A stretch of 64,000 nt of DNA, taken from NCBI GenBank assembly GCA_964571145.1, contig CAZNAP010000003.1:1-64000 (forward strand). Direction: 5' to 3'. A model generated the notes under the pieces. That model worked only from the letters and a program-made list of their open reading frames with translations. It was not told where the DNA came from and ran no database searches. Source of the DNA: Suilimivivens sp964571145 (GTDB lineage: Bacteria; Bacillota; Clostridia; Lachnospirales; Lachnospiraceae). Of this stretch, positions 8,501 to 16,033 are shown one piece after another (the stretch's first letter is position 1; every line of letters begins with the position of its first letter). Made by a program: the position numbers and the translations under genes.

Positions 8501-10726
8501 TTAATAAATCTGTTCGTTTTGTCTGTGAATTTCAGGTGCTTCATAATGATCCAAAAAGTCTTCGCCAAGGAACACCTTTTCTCCGGCGAACTGTATAGCA
8601 TGGGGTACAGTCAAAACCGAAATTACCTTGTCAAAATATAGGTCTTTCACAAAATTCAGTATTTCCATAGGAAATTTTTTATCTAATACAATATAGTCGG
8701 AAAAGACTTTCTCATAGTCCAAAACGTCTCTGGGGTGTGGCTTTAGTAAAATTCTAGTCGGTTGACCATCCACCTCACTGTAAAGTGCAATAATGTCTCT
8801 GAAGATTCTTTCCCTGGTTTCCAAGTCACACAAGGGTTCTGTCAAAATCAAAATCATAGGCATGCCGGCGTTAGATGCTTCATGCAAAGCCTTCTCCAAA
8901 GCAGCTTTATTTTCTATAAAAATAGCTACCAGCGTCTCTTTTTGCTGCTCAGTCAGATTCTGCAGCAACTTGGTTCTGGGTTTCTCAATATATTTGGCAC
9001 AGGGGTAATCCAAAATTGAACTGTTATTGACTTCCATGTCCAAACAATATTTAGAATAGCCATTCTGTATAAAAATCAAATTTCTGGCCGCCATCCAAGC
9101 TTTGAGACCAAAATGTCCTCTGTTGTCATAGCGGGCAGTGTCATAGTACTTGATGCAATCCAGACCATCTTCAACCGCATGATAATAAATATGATGGGTT
9201 GCCAAATAATAACCAATGGGATCAGAATCACAAAATACATAAATATCTTCATATGCCCTTAAATCAACCGGTATATAGGGCTCCAGCAGTTTCCCAAAGC
9301 GTCTGGTGAACTTAATTCTCTGCAGCATATTCTTGATTAAATTTCCTGTATCTTGCCGATATTTTGCAAGCTCCGGGAAAAAGGTATCTTCTTTTTCATC
9401 AAAAGGCTTTACCTCTCGAAATAGCCCGGACTTCTCTAAGCGCTCCTGTAAGTTGCCAAAATCATTGGACATACTACTAAGTAGCAAATCAGCTTTATCT
9501 TCATTACAAATATCCGATAAATCACGAACTTCCGACAAATCACGAACATCCGATGAATTTTTTTCGCCCAATTGCCCCAACAGCTGCAGCTCTTTCAGGC
9601 AGGCTATATATACATGATAAAATGTATGACAAACATAGATTCTTTTTCTTGATTTAACATTTCTTTTCGGCTTGATGTTTTTTTTCGAGACTATCACCCC
9701 AACCCCGCATGCTTTGCGCCAGTTTCGATAGGCCCACATCAATTTATAGTATACCATAAAAAGCAATGTAGATTGCATCTGCATACGGATTAATTTTCTT
9801 TCCTCGGCATGGACTCTTGTTTCATAGTACTTGTTTTGCTGGAATCCCGGAAAAGTTGCCTTCATCTCTTTTCCCAATGCCTTCACAAAAGAGTATTTTG
9901 TTTTTGGAACTCCTGTCATATAGGAAAAGAGGGTATTCACATAAAAAAGTGTTGTGAAACTGCTTTCCAGCTCCGGATAGTACTTGTCCAGAAAATCAAA
10001 TTCGCGGGCTTCATCAATCATGATTCTGGCGGCCGCCATACGGTCCTCACAACGTTTTTTTGTAATGGTATGTACCGTAGAAGTATCATGCTGATAATAA
10101 TAATACATAGGTTCTTGAATATACTCAAAATGCTTGGAACGTAACATCCAGGAATTTCCAATTGCATTATCCTCATAAAAAATGTTTTCTGGAAAACGAT
10201 TTGGATAATCAAAGATAATATGGCGCTTATATATTTTCACAACCAGACTTCCGCCGTCTAAAATCAGCGAGCGGTATTTGTCCTTCGTTAACACACCGGT
10301 TTGTTCAATGCTGTTGTTGTGCACAACTTGGCCTATTTCCATGCTGTGTTCACCAGTCAGATGATAATCACAGCCTACCATGTCAGCACCGGTTTCTTCT
10401 GCTCTGGTTAATAATTTCTCGTAAAAGTCCGGTGTAATCCAGTCATCACTGTCTATAAAACCAATCCACTCACCGGAAGCTTGCAACAGTCCCAGATTCT
10501 TGGCACCACCCTGTTTTTTATTTACAGGCGATGCGATTACTTTGAATTTATTTGGATATTGCTGTTCGAACTGACGAAGAATGCTTAATGAATCATCGGT
10601 AGAGCAATCGTCTACAGCGATAATTTCATAATCAGAAATGGTTTGATTAACAAGTGAATTAAGGCACCAGGACAATTTGTCGTCTGATGCCATATTATAA
10701 ACCGGTACAATTACACTCAGCTTCAT
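8501..10726 (-). CDS. Two-domain glycosyltransferase: GT2 plus a GT52/polysialyltransferase-like domain
   Basis: 741 residues. Residues 1 to about 330 are a GT2 GT-A domain (LSVIVPVYNM, VDDCSTDDS, the metal-binding FIDSDDW). After a basic linker, residues about 365-741 form a second domain starting KRIYVCHTFYHVYIA. It carries ILLKPHPRD, FPMEILNF and VLTVPHAIQF, resembling the GT-B sialyltransferases of GT52 and polysialyltransferases. In a pse locus the second domain is a good candidate for the pseudaminyl transferase and the first could add a neighbouring sugar; both are inference. An extra Asp/Ser-rich insert near residues 389-405 comes from an 18-bp tandem repeat. No membrane segment or signal peptide is seen. 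pseC ends 17 bases upstream. Confidence 0.78.
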   Translation of the reverse strand: MKLSVIVPVYNMASDDKLSWCLNSLVNQTISDYEIIAVDDCSTDDSLSILRQFEQQYPNKFKVIASPVNKKQGGAKNLGLLQASGEWIGFIDSDDWITPDFYEKLLTRAEETGADMVGCDYHLTGEHSMEIGQVVHNNSIEQTGVLTKDKYRSLILDGGSLVVKIYKRHIIFDYPNRFPENIFYEDNAIGNSWMLRSKHFEYIQEPMYYYYQHDTSTVHTITKKRCEDRMAAARIMIDEAREFDFLDKYYPELESSFTTLFYVNTLFSYMTGVPKTKYSFVKALGKEMKATFPGFQQNKYYETRVHAEERKLIRMQMQSTLLFMVYYKLMWAYRNWRKACGVGVIVSKKNIKPKRNVKSRKRIYVCHTFYHVYIACLKELQLLGQLGEKNSSDVRDLSEVRDLSDICNEDKADLLLSSMSNDFGNLQERLEKSGLFREVKPFDEKEDTFFPELAKYRQDTGNLIKNMLQRIKFTRRFGKLLEPYIPVDLRAYEDIYVFCDSDPIGYYLATHHIYYHAVEDGLDCIKYYDTARYDNRGHFGLKAWMAARNLIFIQNGYSKYCLDMEVNNSSILDYPCAKYIEKPRTKLLQNLTEQQKETLVAIFIENKAALEKALHEASNAGMPMILILTEPLCDLETRERIFRDIIALYSEVDGQPTRILLKPHPRDVLDYEKVFSDYIVLDKKFPMEILNFVKDLYFDKVISVLTVPHAIQFAGEKVFLGEDFLDHYEAPEIHRQNEQIY
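9512..9560 (-). repeat. 18-bp tandem repeat inside the glycosyltransferase gene
   Basis: On the + strand the 18-base unit ATCCGATAAATCACGAAC (9512-9529) is followed by a copy with two changes (9530-9547) and a partial third copy (9548-9560). It encodes the in-frame repeat DVRDLS, EVRDLS, DI. It sits in a loop between predicted secondary structures of the second domain. Confidence 0.8.
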
Positions 10727-10743
10727 ATTGTGTTTCCTTTCGC

Positions 10744-11940
10744 TTATTTCACCTGATAATACTCTGCGATTCTTGATACGGCCGCAATCACATCTTGTAC
10801 ATCCTGGTCGGTCATCGCATAGTACAGAGGAAGACTGAGCATCTCTTCATATAATTTCTCAGCCTTAGGACAGAGTCCCTTTTTATAGCCCAGCTTTTCA
10901 TAATATGGAAAATAATAAGTGGGTATATAATGCACATTACAAACAATGTTTTCAGCTTTCAAAGCGTCAAAAAACTGCTTTCTGTTAATCGATAGTTTCT
11001 CTGTATTTAATCTGAGAATATAAAGATGTCTGGTGGTATCTGATTCGGGAATCTCTTTCTGCACAATAATCTGTGGTAGTTTCGTAAAGGCTTCATTATA
11101 AGCCGCTACGATTTCTTTTCGCCTTTTGGAAAAGGCCGGAAGCTTATCCAGCTGACTGATGAGCAGGGCTGCCTGCATGTCTGTCATTCGGTAATTCATT
11201 CCCAGGGCAATTTGTTCATAATACCATGGGCCGTCTGACTCATGTTCCATTTGCTGTAGATCTCTGGTAATTCCATGAGAACGATATAATAATAATTTAC
11301 GATAATATGCTTCGTTATTGGTCAACACTGCTCCACCTTCTCCGCTGGTGACTGTTTTCACCGGGTGAAAGCTGAGGGTGGTCATATCCGCAATCGAACC
11401 ATTGCTTTTTCCATTATAACGGGTTCCAATTACATGGGCACCGTCTTCGATTAAAACCAGATTGTTTTGGCGACAATGTGCCAGTAATTGATCCAATTCC
11501 ACTGATTGTCCGGTAAAGTCTACTGCTACCACTGCCTTAGTCTTAGCAGTCGTTACTTGTTTCACACATTCCGGATCAATATTATAGGTTTCTTCATTGA
11601 TGTCTGCAAACACCGGTTTTGCGCCGCAATATAAGGCACAATTGGCGGAAGCTGCAAACGTAATAGGTGTTGTAATGACCTCATCACCACTTGTCACCCC
11701 GGCAGCTTGGCAGGCCATATGTAAGGCAGCTGTTCCGTTGGTACATACTACTGCATATTTCGCTCCTGTAACAACACATAATTTCTGCTCTAACTCCTGA
11801 ATTTTGGGGCCGCAGGTCAAATAGTCACTTCGAAGGACATCCACTACTGCTTGTATATCCGCTTCATCAATATATTGATGTCCGTAATAAATCGGATTAT
11901 CCCTGATTGGTGTTCCTCCACAAATTGCCGGCTTGTCCAT
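10744..11940 (-). CDS. pseC: UDP-4-amino-4,6-dideoxy-N-acetyl-altrosamine transaminase
   Basis: A 398-residue DegT/DnrJ/EryC1 aminotransferase. The PLP lysine is K195 in FHPVKTVTSGEGG, preceded by VLIEDGAHVIG with the cofactor-binding Asp. TNGTAALHMA near residue 68 binds the phosphate. The start MDKPAICGGTPIRDN and overall spacing match PseC, which aminates the 4-keto product of PseB. pseF, pseI and pseG across the locus support this over other DegT sugar aminotransferases. PseB and PseH are not in the window. The Spo0A-like gene lies 42 bases upstream on the same strand. Confidence 0.88.
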   Translation of the reverse strand: MDKPAICGGTPIRDNPIYYGHQYIDEADIQAVVDVLRSDYLTCGPKIQELEQKLCVVTGAKYAVVCTNGTAALHMACQAAGVTSGDEVITTPITFAASANCALYCGAKPVFADINEETYNIDPECVKQVTTAKTKAVVAVDFTGQSVELDQLLAHCRQNNLVLIEDGAHVIGTRYNGKSNGSIADMTTLSFHPVKTVTSGEGGAVLTNNEAYYRKLLLYRSHGITRDLQQMEHESDGPWYYEQIALGMNYRMTDMQAALLISQLDKLPAFSKRRKEIVAAYNEAFTKLPQIIVQKEIPESDTTRHLYILRLNTEKLSINRKQFFDALKAENIVCNVHYIPTYYFPYYEKLGYKKGLCPKAEKLYEEMLSLPLYYAMTDQDVQDVIAAVSRIAEYYQVK

Positions 11941-11982
11941 TTTATGCCTCCTACATATCGCAAATCATCTGCGATACTGCTT

Positions 11983-12348
11983 TCAGTTCTGTATTTTTCT
12001 GACTTCATCCGCCAACGTAGCGATATACTCACTATTGGTTGGCTTTCCTAAACCATCTTCCATAGAATATCCAAATAATCGATGAAAGGTTCTCTTGTTG
12101 CCTCTTTCCCATGAAACATCAATTGCACTTCGAATCGCTCGTTCAATCTTATCATTGGAAGTACGATATCTTTTTGCAAGCTCAGGATACAGTAGTTTTG
12201 TTACACTTCCTACTGTATTCATATCTTCATGTGCCATAATAACAGCGGAACGCAAAAAACGAAATCCTTCCAAATGTGCCGGCAGTCCCATATCCAATAG
12301 CATATGCGAAACAACCTGCTCAGCGCCTATGTTGATTCTCTTTAGCAT
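11983..12348 (-). CDS. Free-standing Spo0A C-terminal DNA-binding domain protein
   Basis: 121 residues that align end to end with the effector domain of Spo0A. Matching features are MGLPAHLEGFRFLR, SVTKLLYPELAKRY, the recognition-helix region IERAIRSAIDVSWERGN and the terminal KPTNSEYIATLADE. No receiver domain is encoded: the ATG at 12348 follows a strong AAGGGGG site, and the region upstream is a promoter-like intergenic stretch with TATACT (+ strand AGTATA, 12404-12409). It would bind Spo0A-box-like DNA without phosphorylation control. It lies in the same direction as pseC, 42 bases ahead, so it may head that operon. Target genes are unknown. Confidence 0.88.
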   Translation of the reverse strand: MLKRINIGAEQVVSHMLLDMGLPAHLEGFRFLRSAVIMAHEDMNTVGSVTKLLYPELAKRYRTSNDKIERAIRSAIDVSWERGNKRTFHRLFGYSMEDGLGKPTNSEYIATLADEVRKIQN

Positions 12349-12457
12349 TGTAAAATCCCCCTTATCCTATTAAGTTGGTGTATGAGTAAAAAGTTCACTA
12401 ACTAGTATAATGTACGCTTTATTACGTGAAAAGTTGTAATTTATCGCGCATTTTAAA

Positions 12458-12991
12458 TTACTTGGCAGGTTTGTATTCCTGTTCATTCACTATATACCTC
12501 CAAAGTATGTCTCTGTATTCCGGTGTGGCATAATCAATACCCACTCTTTTTGCTGTCCGATAATCCGGTAAACAACCGTCGTCTTCCAGCCAAAGAGCCT
12601 TAGAATTAACCATGTCTTCTTTATTCAGACTTTTGTCTATTTGCATCGCTTTGGTTAACTTGCCCGGTCCGTTGTAGCCGATCACACCGCGGATTAATAC
12701 TGCCTCCGGATGCCCCTCGCGACCACTTACCACATTGAATAGAGCATGCATTCCATAACATAAATAAACATAAGCTGTGCCACCTTGCTCATAAAGTACG
12801 GAAGTACGCTCTGTCTTGCCTTTACTGGCATGACAAGCCGTATCCTCTTCTCCACAGTAGCATTCTGTTTCCATGATTCTATATTTGACGATTCCGTCTT
12901 CTGTTCTTCTGCATAAAAGTTTGCCCAGAAGTGCCGGTGCCAGTACGGTTGCTGACTGACTCAAAAATGTTCTGCCCACTCTTTTCGCCAT
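12458..12991 (-). CDS. 3-methyladenine DNA glycosylase, AAG/MPG family
   Basis: 177 residues of the alkyladenine DNA glycosylase family, which excises alkylated purines. Visible features are LLGKLLCR, the catalytic-region IMETECYCGEEDTACHA with the water-activating Glu, TAYVYLCYGMHALFNVV and the late GPGKLTKAM. It is slightly shorter than the usual 190-200 residues but has all core motifs. It starts nine bases after the serine hydrolase stop on the same strand, so the two are probably cotranscribed. Confidence 0.88.
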   Translation of the reverse strand: MAKRVGRTFLSQSATVLAPALLGKLLCRRTEDGIVKYRIMETECYCGEEDTACHASKGKTERTSVLYEQGGTAYVYLCYGMHALFNVVSGREGHPEAVLIRGVIGYNGPGKLTKAMQIDKSLNKEDMVNSKALWLEDDGCLPDYRTAKRVGIDYATPEYRDILWRYIVNEQEYKPAK

Positions 12992-13000
12992 ACTCTTTTC

Positions 13001-14200
13001 CTAATCCAGTGCACCATAAACGATTTGCCTGATTTTCCTTCTTAAGGATTGGTCTGCGCCTTGTTCGATTTGCTGCATATAAACCAAAATCAAGTCTTCA
13101 CTGGGGTCTACCATAAAATAAGTCCCCGGAAGGCCGTCCCAACCATATTCTCCAACGCTTCCGTTGCTGGCATTTATCTCCGGATGTAACATTACCCGCA
13201 TAAAATTCCCATAACCGTAGCCATCTATGCTGTCAAAATCAATACTTTCCAGTTGCTCTTTATTCAGTTGATTCTTGGATATAAATTCGATTGTCTTTCT
13301 TCCAACAAGCCTTTTCCCTTTATAAATACCACCGGCAGCAAGCATTTGTACAAAATGACTATAATCTTCCAAAGTGGAATATAATCCACCGCCTCCGGAC
13401 TCAATATAAGGTGGCTTTGTGGGACGACTTAAGTTCAGCCAGTTTAATGCCTTTTCATCAGATTCGCATAAATGTCCCTCTTCATCAATTCTGGAATACA
13501 TAGTAGCTAATCTGCCGATCTGGCTTTCGTCAACATAAAAAGCAGTATCCTTCATTTCAAGTGGACTAAACAGTTCTTTTTTCAAAAATTCCCCAAAGGG
13601 AATGCCTGTGACTACCTCGACCACAGCCGCCATGATGTCAGCTGATAAGCCATAATGCCATTTCTGCCCCGGCTGAAAAAGCAGCGGTGCTTTGGCAAGT
13701 TCATTGCAAATATCAACATTACTAAAATTCTCGCCACTTTCAGCACGCCTTAACAAGTCAATTCGAATCTCTTCCATCATCTGCTCCGGTACGTTTTCGG
13801 TACCCGGATAAACCAATCCGGAAGTCATATTCATCAGCTGCCTCAGTGTAATCGGCGAATTGGCCTCCACCAACCCTGCCGGAGTGGCTACCATCATCTG
13901 TTCATAAGCCTTTAAATACTTACCAATCGGGTCATATAAATCAATGCGACCCTGCTCATAAAGCATCATAACCGCTATTGTAGTAATGGGCTTGGTCATG
14001 GAATAAATCTTGTAAATACTGTCAGGCTTGTCCGTCCCGTAAACATTCCTAAATACCGGTTCAGACTTATGCTCTACTAAAATAGAAGCACCTTTGATTC
14101 GATCGGCCTTCATTTCCTGTGCAAACAATGCATTCAGATTGTCTAATTTTTGTTTATTCATAACCCAAAAACCATGCCTTTCAAACCATTTTTTCAGCAT
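13001..14200 (-). CDS. Serine hydrolase of the beta-lactamase/class C family
   Basis: Up to 399 residues. The nucleophile motif SMTK is at residues 67-70 and YGLS provides the YxN-like position. GWDGLPGTYF near the C-terminus takes the place of the KTG strand. Relatives are esterases, D-aminopeptidases and beta-lactamase-like proteins; nothing here points to true beta-lactamase activity. No signal peptide is apparent, suggesting a cytoplasmic enzyme. The start is uncertain because neither ATG 14200 nor ATG 14161 has a clear ribosome binding site. Confidence 0.8.
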   Translation of the reverse strand: MLKKWFERHGFWVMNKQKLDNLNALFAQEMKADRIKGASILVEHKSEPVFRNVYGTDKPDSIYKIYSMTKPITTIAVMMLYEQGRIDLYDPIGKYLKAYEQMMVATPAGLVEANSPITLRQLMNMTSGLVYPGTENVPEQMMEEIRIDLLRRAESGENFSNVDICNELAKAPLLFQPGQKWHYGLSADIMAAVVEVVTGIPFGEFLKKELFSPLEMKDTAFYVDESQIGRLATMYSRIDEEGHLCESDEKALNWLNLSRPTKPPYIESGGGGLYSTLEDYSHFVQMLAAGGIYKGKRLVGRKTIEFISKNQLNKEQLESIDFDSIDGYGYGNFMRVMLHPEINASNGSVGEYGWDGLPGTYFMVDPSEDLILVYMQQIEQGADQSLRRKIRQIVYGALD

Positions 14201-14300
14201 TTATGACCAGTATACACTAGTTACAGCGAATTTTCCACCTATTCCACGTAAACTTCTTTACTTGCAAAAAGCCGTGTGCTAATCCAAACCCGTACGACGA

Positions 14301-15311
14301 CTATCTTTTCGGAAAAGTAACCGTGATTTCAGTGCCCACTCCCAGCTCGCTTTCCAAAGAAATGCTTGCTCCCAATCGCAGCAAAATATGTTTCACAATC
14401 GCCAGACCAAGACCTGTTCCTCCGGTAGACTTGCTTCTTCCTTTATCCACACGATAGAAACGCTCAAAAACTCTTTCCTGCTGTTCTTTCGGTATACCAA
14501 TTCCCGTATCTTTCACTGTCAATATTGCGCTGCTTGATTTATTTTGAACCGTTACATAAACACTGCCGCCTTCTTTATTATAGCGAATGGCATTATCACA
14601 TAAATTATATAGAACCTCTTCCAACATCTGCTTATTGGCAGAAACCATGGCACTTTCACCCTCGAAATTCAACGTAACATGATGCTTTTCCGCATTCATC
14701 TGCAACATATTGACACAGTTTTGGGTTGCATCCCATAAATCAACAGGCTCGAAAAGTTCCTGTCCGCCCTCTGCATCCAGTTCGGATAATCTGATTACAT
14801 CATTAATTAATGTCAACAGTCTATTTGAATTACTATGAATTTCACCGGCAAATCTTAGTACTTCCTCTTCAGAAGCAACCATTCCGTTCTCAATCAGTTC
14901 GGAGTAGCCTGAAATAGCAGCCAGTGGCGTTTTCAGTTCATGAGAAACATTGGCTGTAAATTCCTGACGCATAAGCGCATTTTGAATGACATCATCCCGC
15001 TTACTTTTAATTGCTGCAATGTAAGGCGACATCTCCTCATATACCATCATTTTTTCTGCACTATCCACATCTTCTGTGATTAACCTAATAGGTTGCACCA
15101 GTGCTTTTGAGAAAAAATGTGAGATGGCTATACTGGCCACCAATAAAATCCCCATTATCAACAGTAACCATGGAACGGCAATTTCGATTACTTCGGCAAT
15201 ATTGTCTGTCTTATTAAAACTGTAAAACCAAACAGCCGTCGTCAACAATAGTGTAATGACTATTGCCAAGGCAGCTGTTCCCATTAATCTGTTATAGATT
15301 CTTCTTTCCAT
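14301..15311 (-). CDS. phoR: Phosphate-regulon sensor histidine kinase
   Basis: 336 residues. Two transmembrane helices (about 10-30 and 45-65) are separated by a loop of only about 15 residues, so there is no sizeable external sensor. A HAMP-like segment follows. The dimerisation H-box NVSHELKTPLAAISGY has the phospho-acceptor H124, and the ATPase has N, G1 and G2 boxes (NLCDNAIRYN, VKDTGIGIP, GTGLGLAIV). Sensing through the Pst/PhoU complex is known for PhoR proteins and fits the missing sensor. It follows phoB after 16 bases and is the last gene of the Pho operon. Confidence 0.88.
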   Translation of the reverse strand: MERRIYNRLMGTAALAIVITLLLTTAVWFYSFNKTDNIAEVIEIAVPWLLLIMGILLVASIAISHFFSKALVQPIRLITEDVDSAEKMMVYEEMSPYIAAIKSKRDDVIQNALMRQEFTANVSHELKTPLAAISGYSELIENGMVASEEEVLRFAGEIHSNSNRLLTLINDVIRLSELDAEGGQELFEPVDLWDATQNCVNMLQMNAEKHHVTLNFEGESAMVSANKQMLEEVLYNLCDNAIRYNKEGGSVYVTVQNKSSSAILTVKDTGIGIPKEQQERVFERFYRVDKGRSKSTGGTGLGLAIVKHILLRLGASISLESELGVGTEITVTFPKR

Positions 15312-15327
15312 CTTCTGTTTTTAAACC

Positions 15328-16005
15328 TCACTTGGTATCAAAAATGTACCCTACATTTCTTATAGTACGAATCATTCTCCCTGAATCTTGTAGTTTCTGT
15401 CTGAGCGTCTTGATGTGCATATCCAATGTTCTGGATTCTCCTTCAAAGTCCGTTCCCCAAACCTTATCTAATATATCCTCTCGCGATGTTACAACACCTG
15501 CATTGGTCATAAGAAGCTTTAAAAGCTCATATTCTTTATAAGTCAGTTCGCAGTTTTCTCCGTTTACCTCTACCCGATGCTTCTCTTCATCCAACTTAAT
15601 TTCGCCAAGAATAATCGTCTTTTCCGTCTGCTCCTTGCTGGTTCTACGAAGTAATGCTTTAACTCTGGAAATTAATTCCATAATGCCAAAGGGCTTGGTC
15701 AAGTAATCATCTGCCCCTAAGTCAAGGCCTTTCACTTTATCAATTTCCATGGATTTGGCAGTGACCATTATAACCGGTAAAGTGGCTGTATCTGCTTTTC
15801 CACGTAATGATTCCACAATCTGCAATCCGTCTGCGTCTGGAAGCATAATATCCAGCAACAGCAAGTCCGGAACCTGCTTCTTAAGGGCTTCCCGAAAATC
15901 AGCGGCAAACTCAAATACTTCTACTTGATAGCCCGAATTTCTAAGCGCAATTGCTTCGATTTCTCTAATATTCTGATCATCTTCTACTACATAAATTAAT
16001 GCCAT
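15328..16005 (-). CDS. phoB: Phosphate response regulator, OmpR/PhoB type
   Basis: 225 residues: an N-terminal receiver with acidic pocket E8-D9-D10, phosphorylation site D52 in LLLLDIMLP, and the conserved Lys in LTKPF. A C-terminal winged helix has the LTYKEYELLKLL start and a recognition region near SRTLDMHIKTLRQKL. It should bind the tandem TTTACA Pho box upstream of pstS. It sits between nptA (28 bases) and phoR (16 bases). The firm Pho context makes PhoB/PhoP the natural call over other OmpR-family regulators. Confidence 0.9.
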   Translation of the reverse strand: MALIYVVEDDQNIREIEAIALRNSGYQVEVFEFAADFREALKKQVPDLLLLDIMLPDADGLQIVESLRGKADTATLPVIMVTAKSMEIDKVKGLDLGADDYLTKPFGIMELISRVKALLRRTSKEQTEKTIILGEIKLDEEKHRVEVNGENCELTYKEYELLKLLMTNAGVVTSREDILDKVWGTDFEGESRTLDMHIKTLRQKLQDSGRMIRTIRNVGYIFDTK

Positions 16006-16033
16006 TTGTACACCTCATTATGGTCCAAAAGCG

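Noticed and set aside
13001..14200. Antibiotic-resistance beta-lactamase
   Set aside because: There is no signal peptide and the third motif is not a KTG-type strand; the protein fits the broad serine hydrolase group instead.
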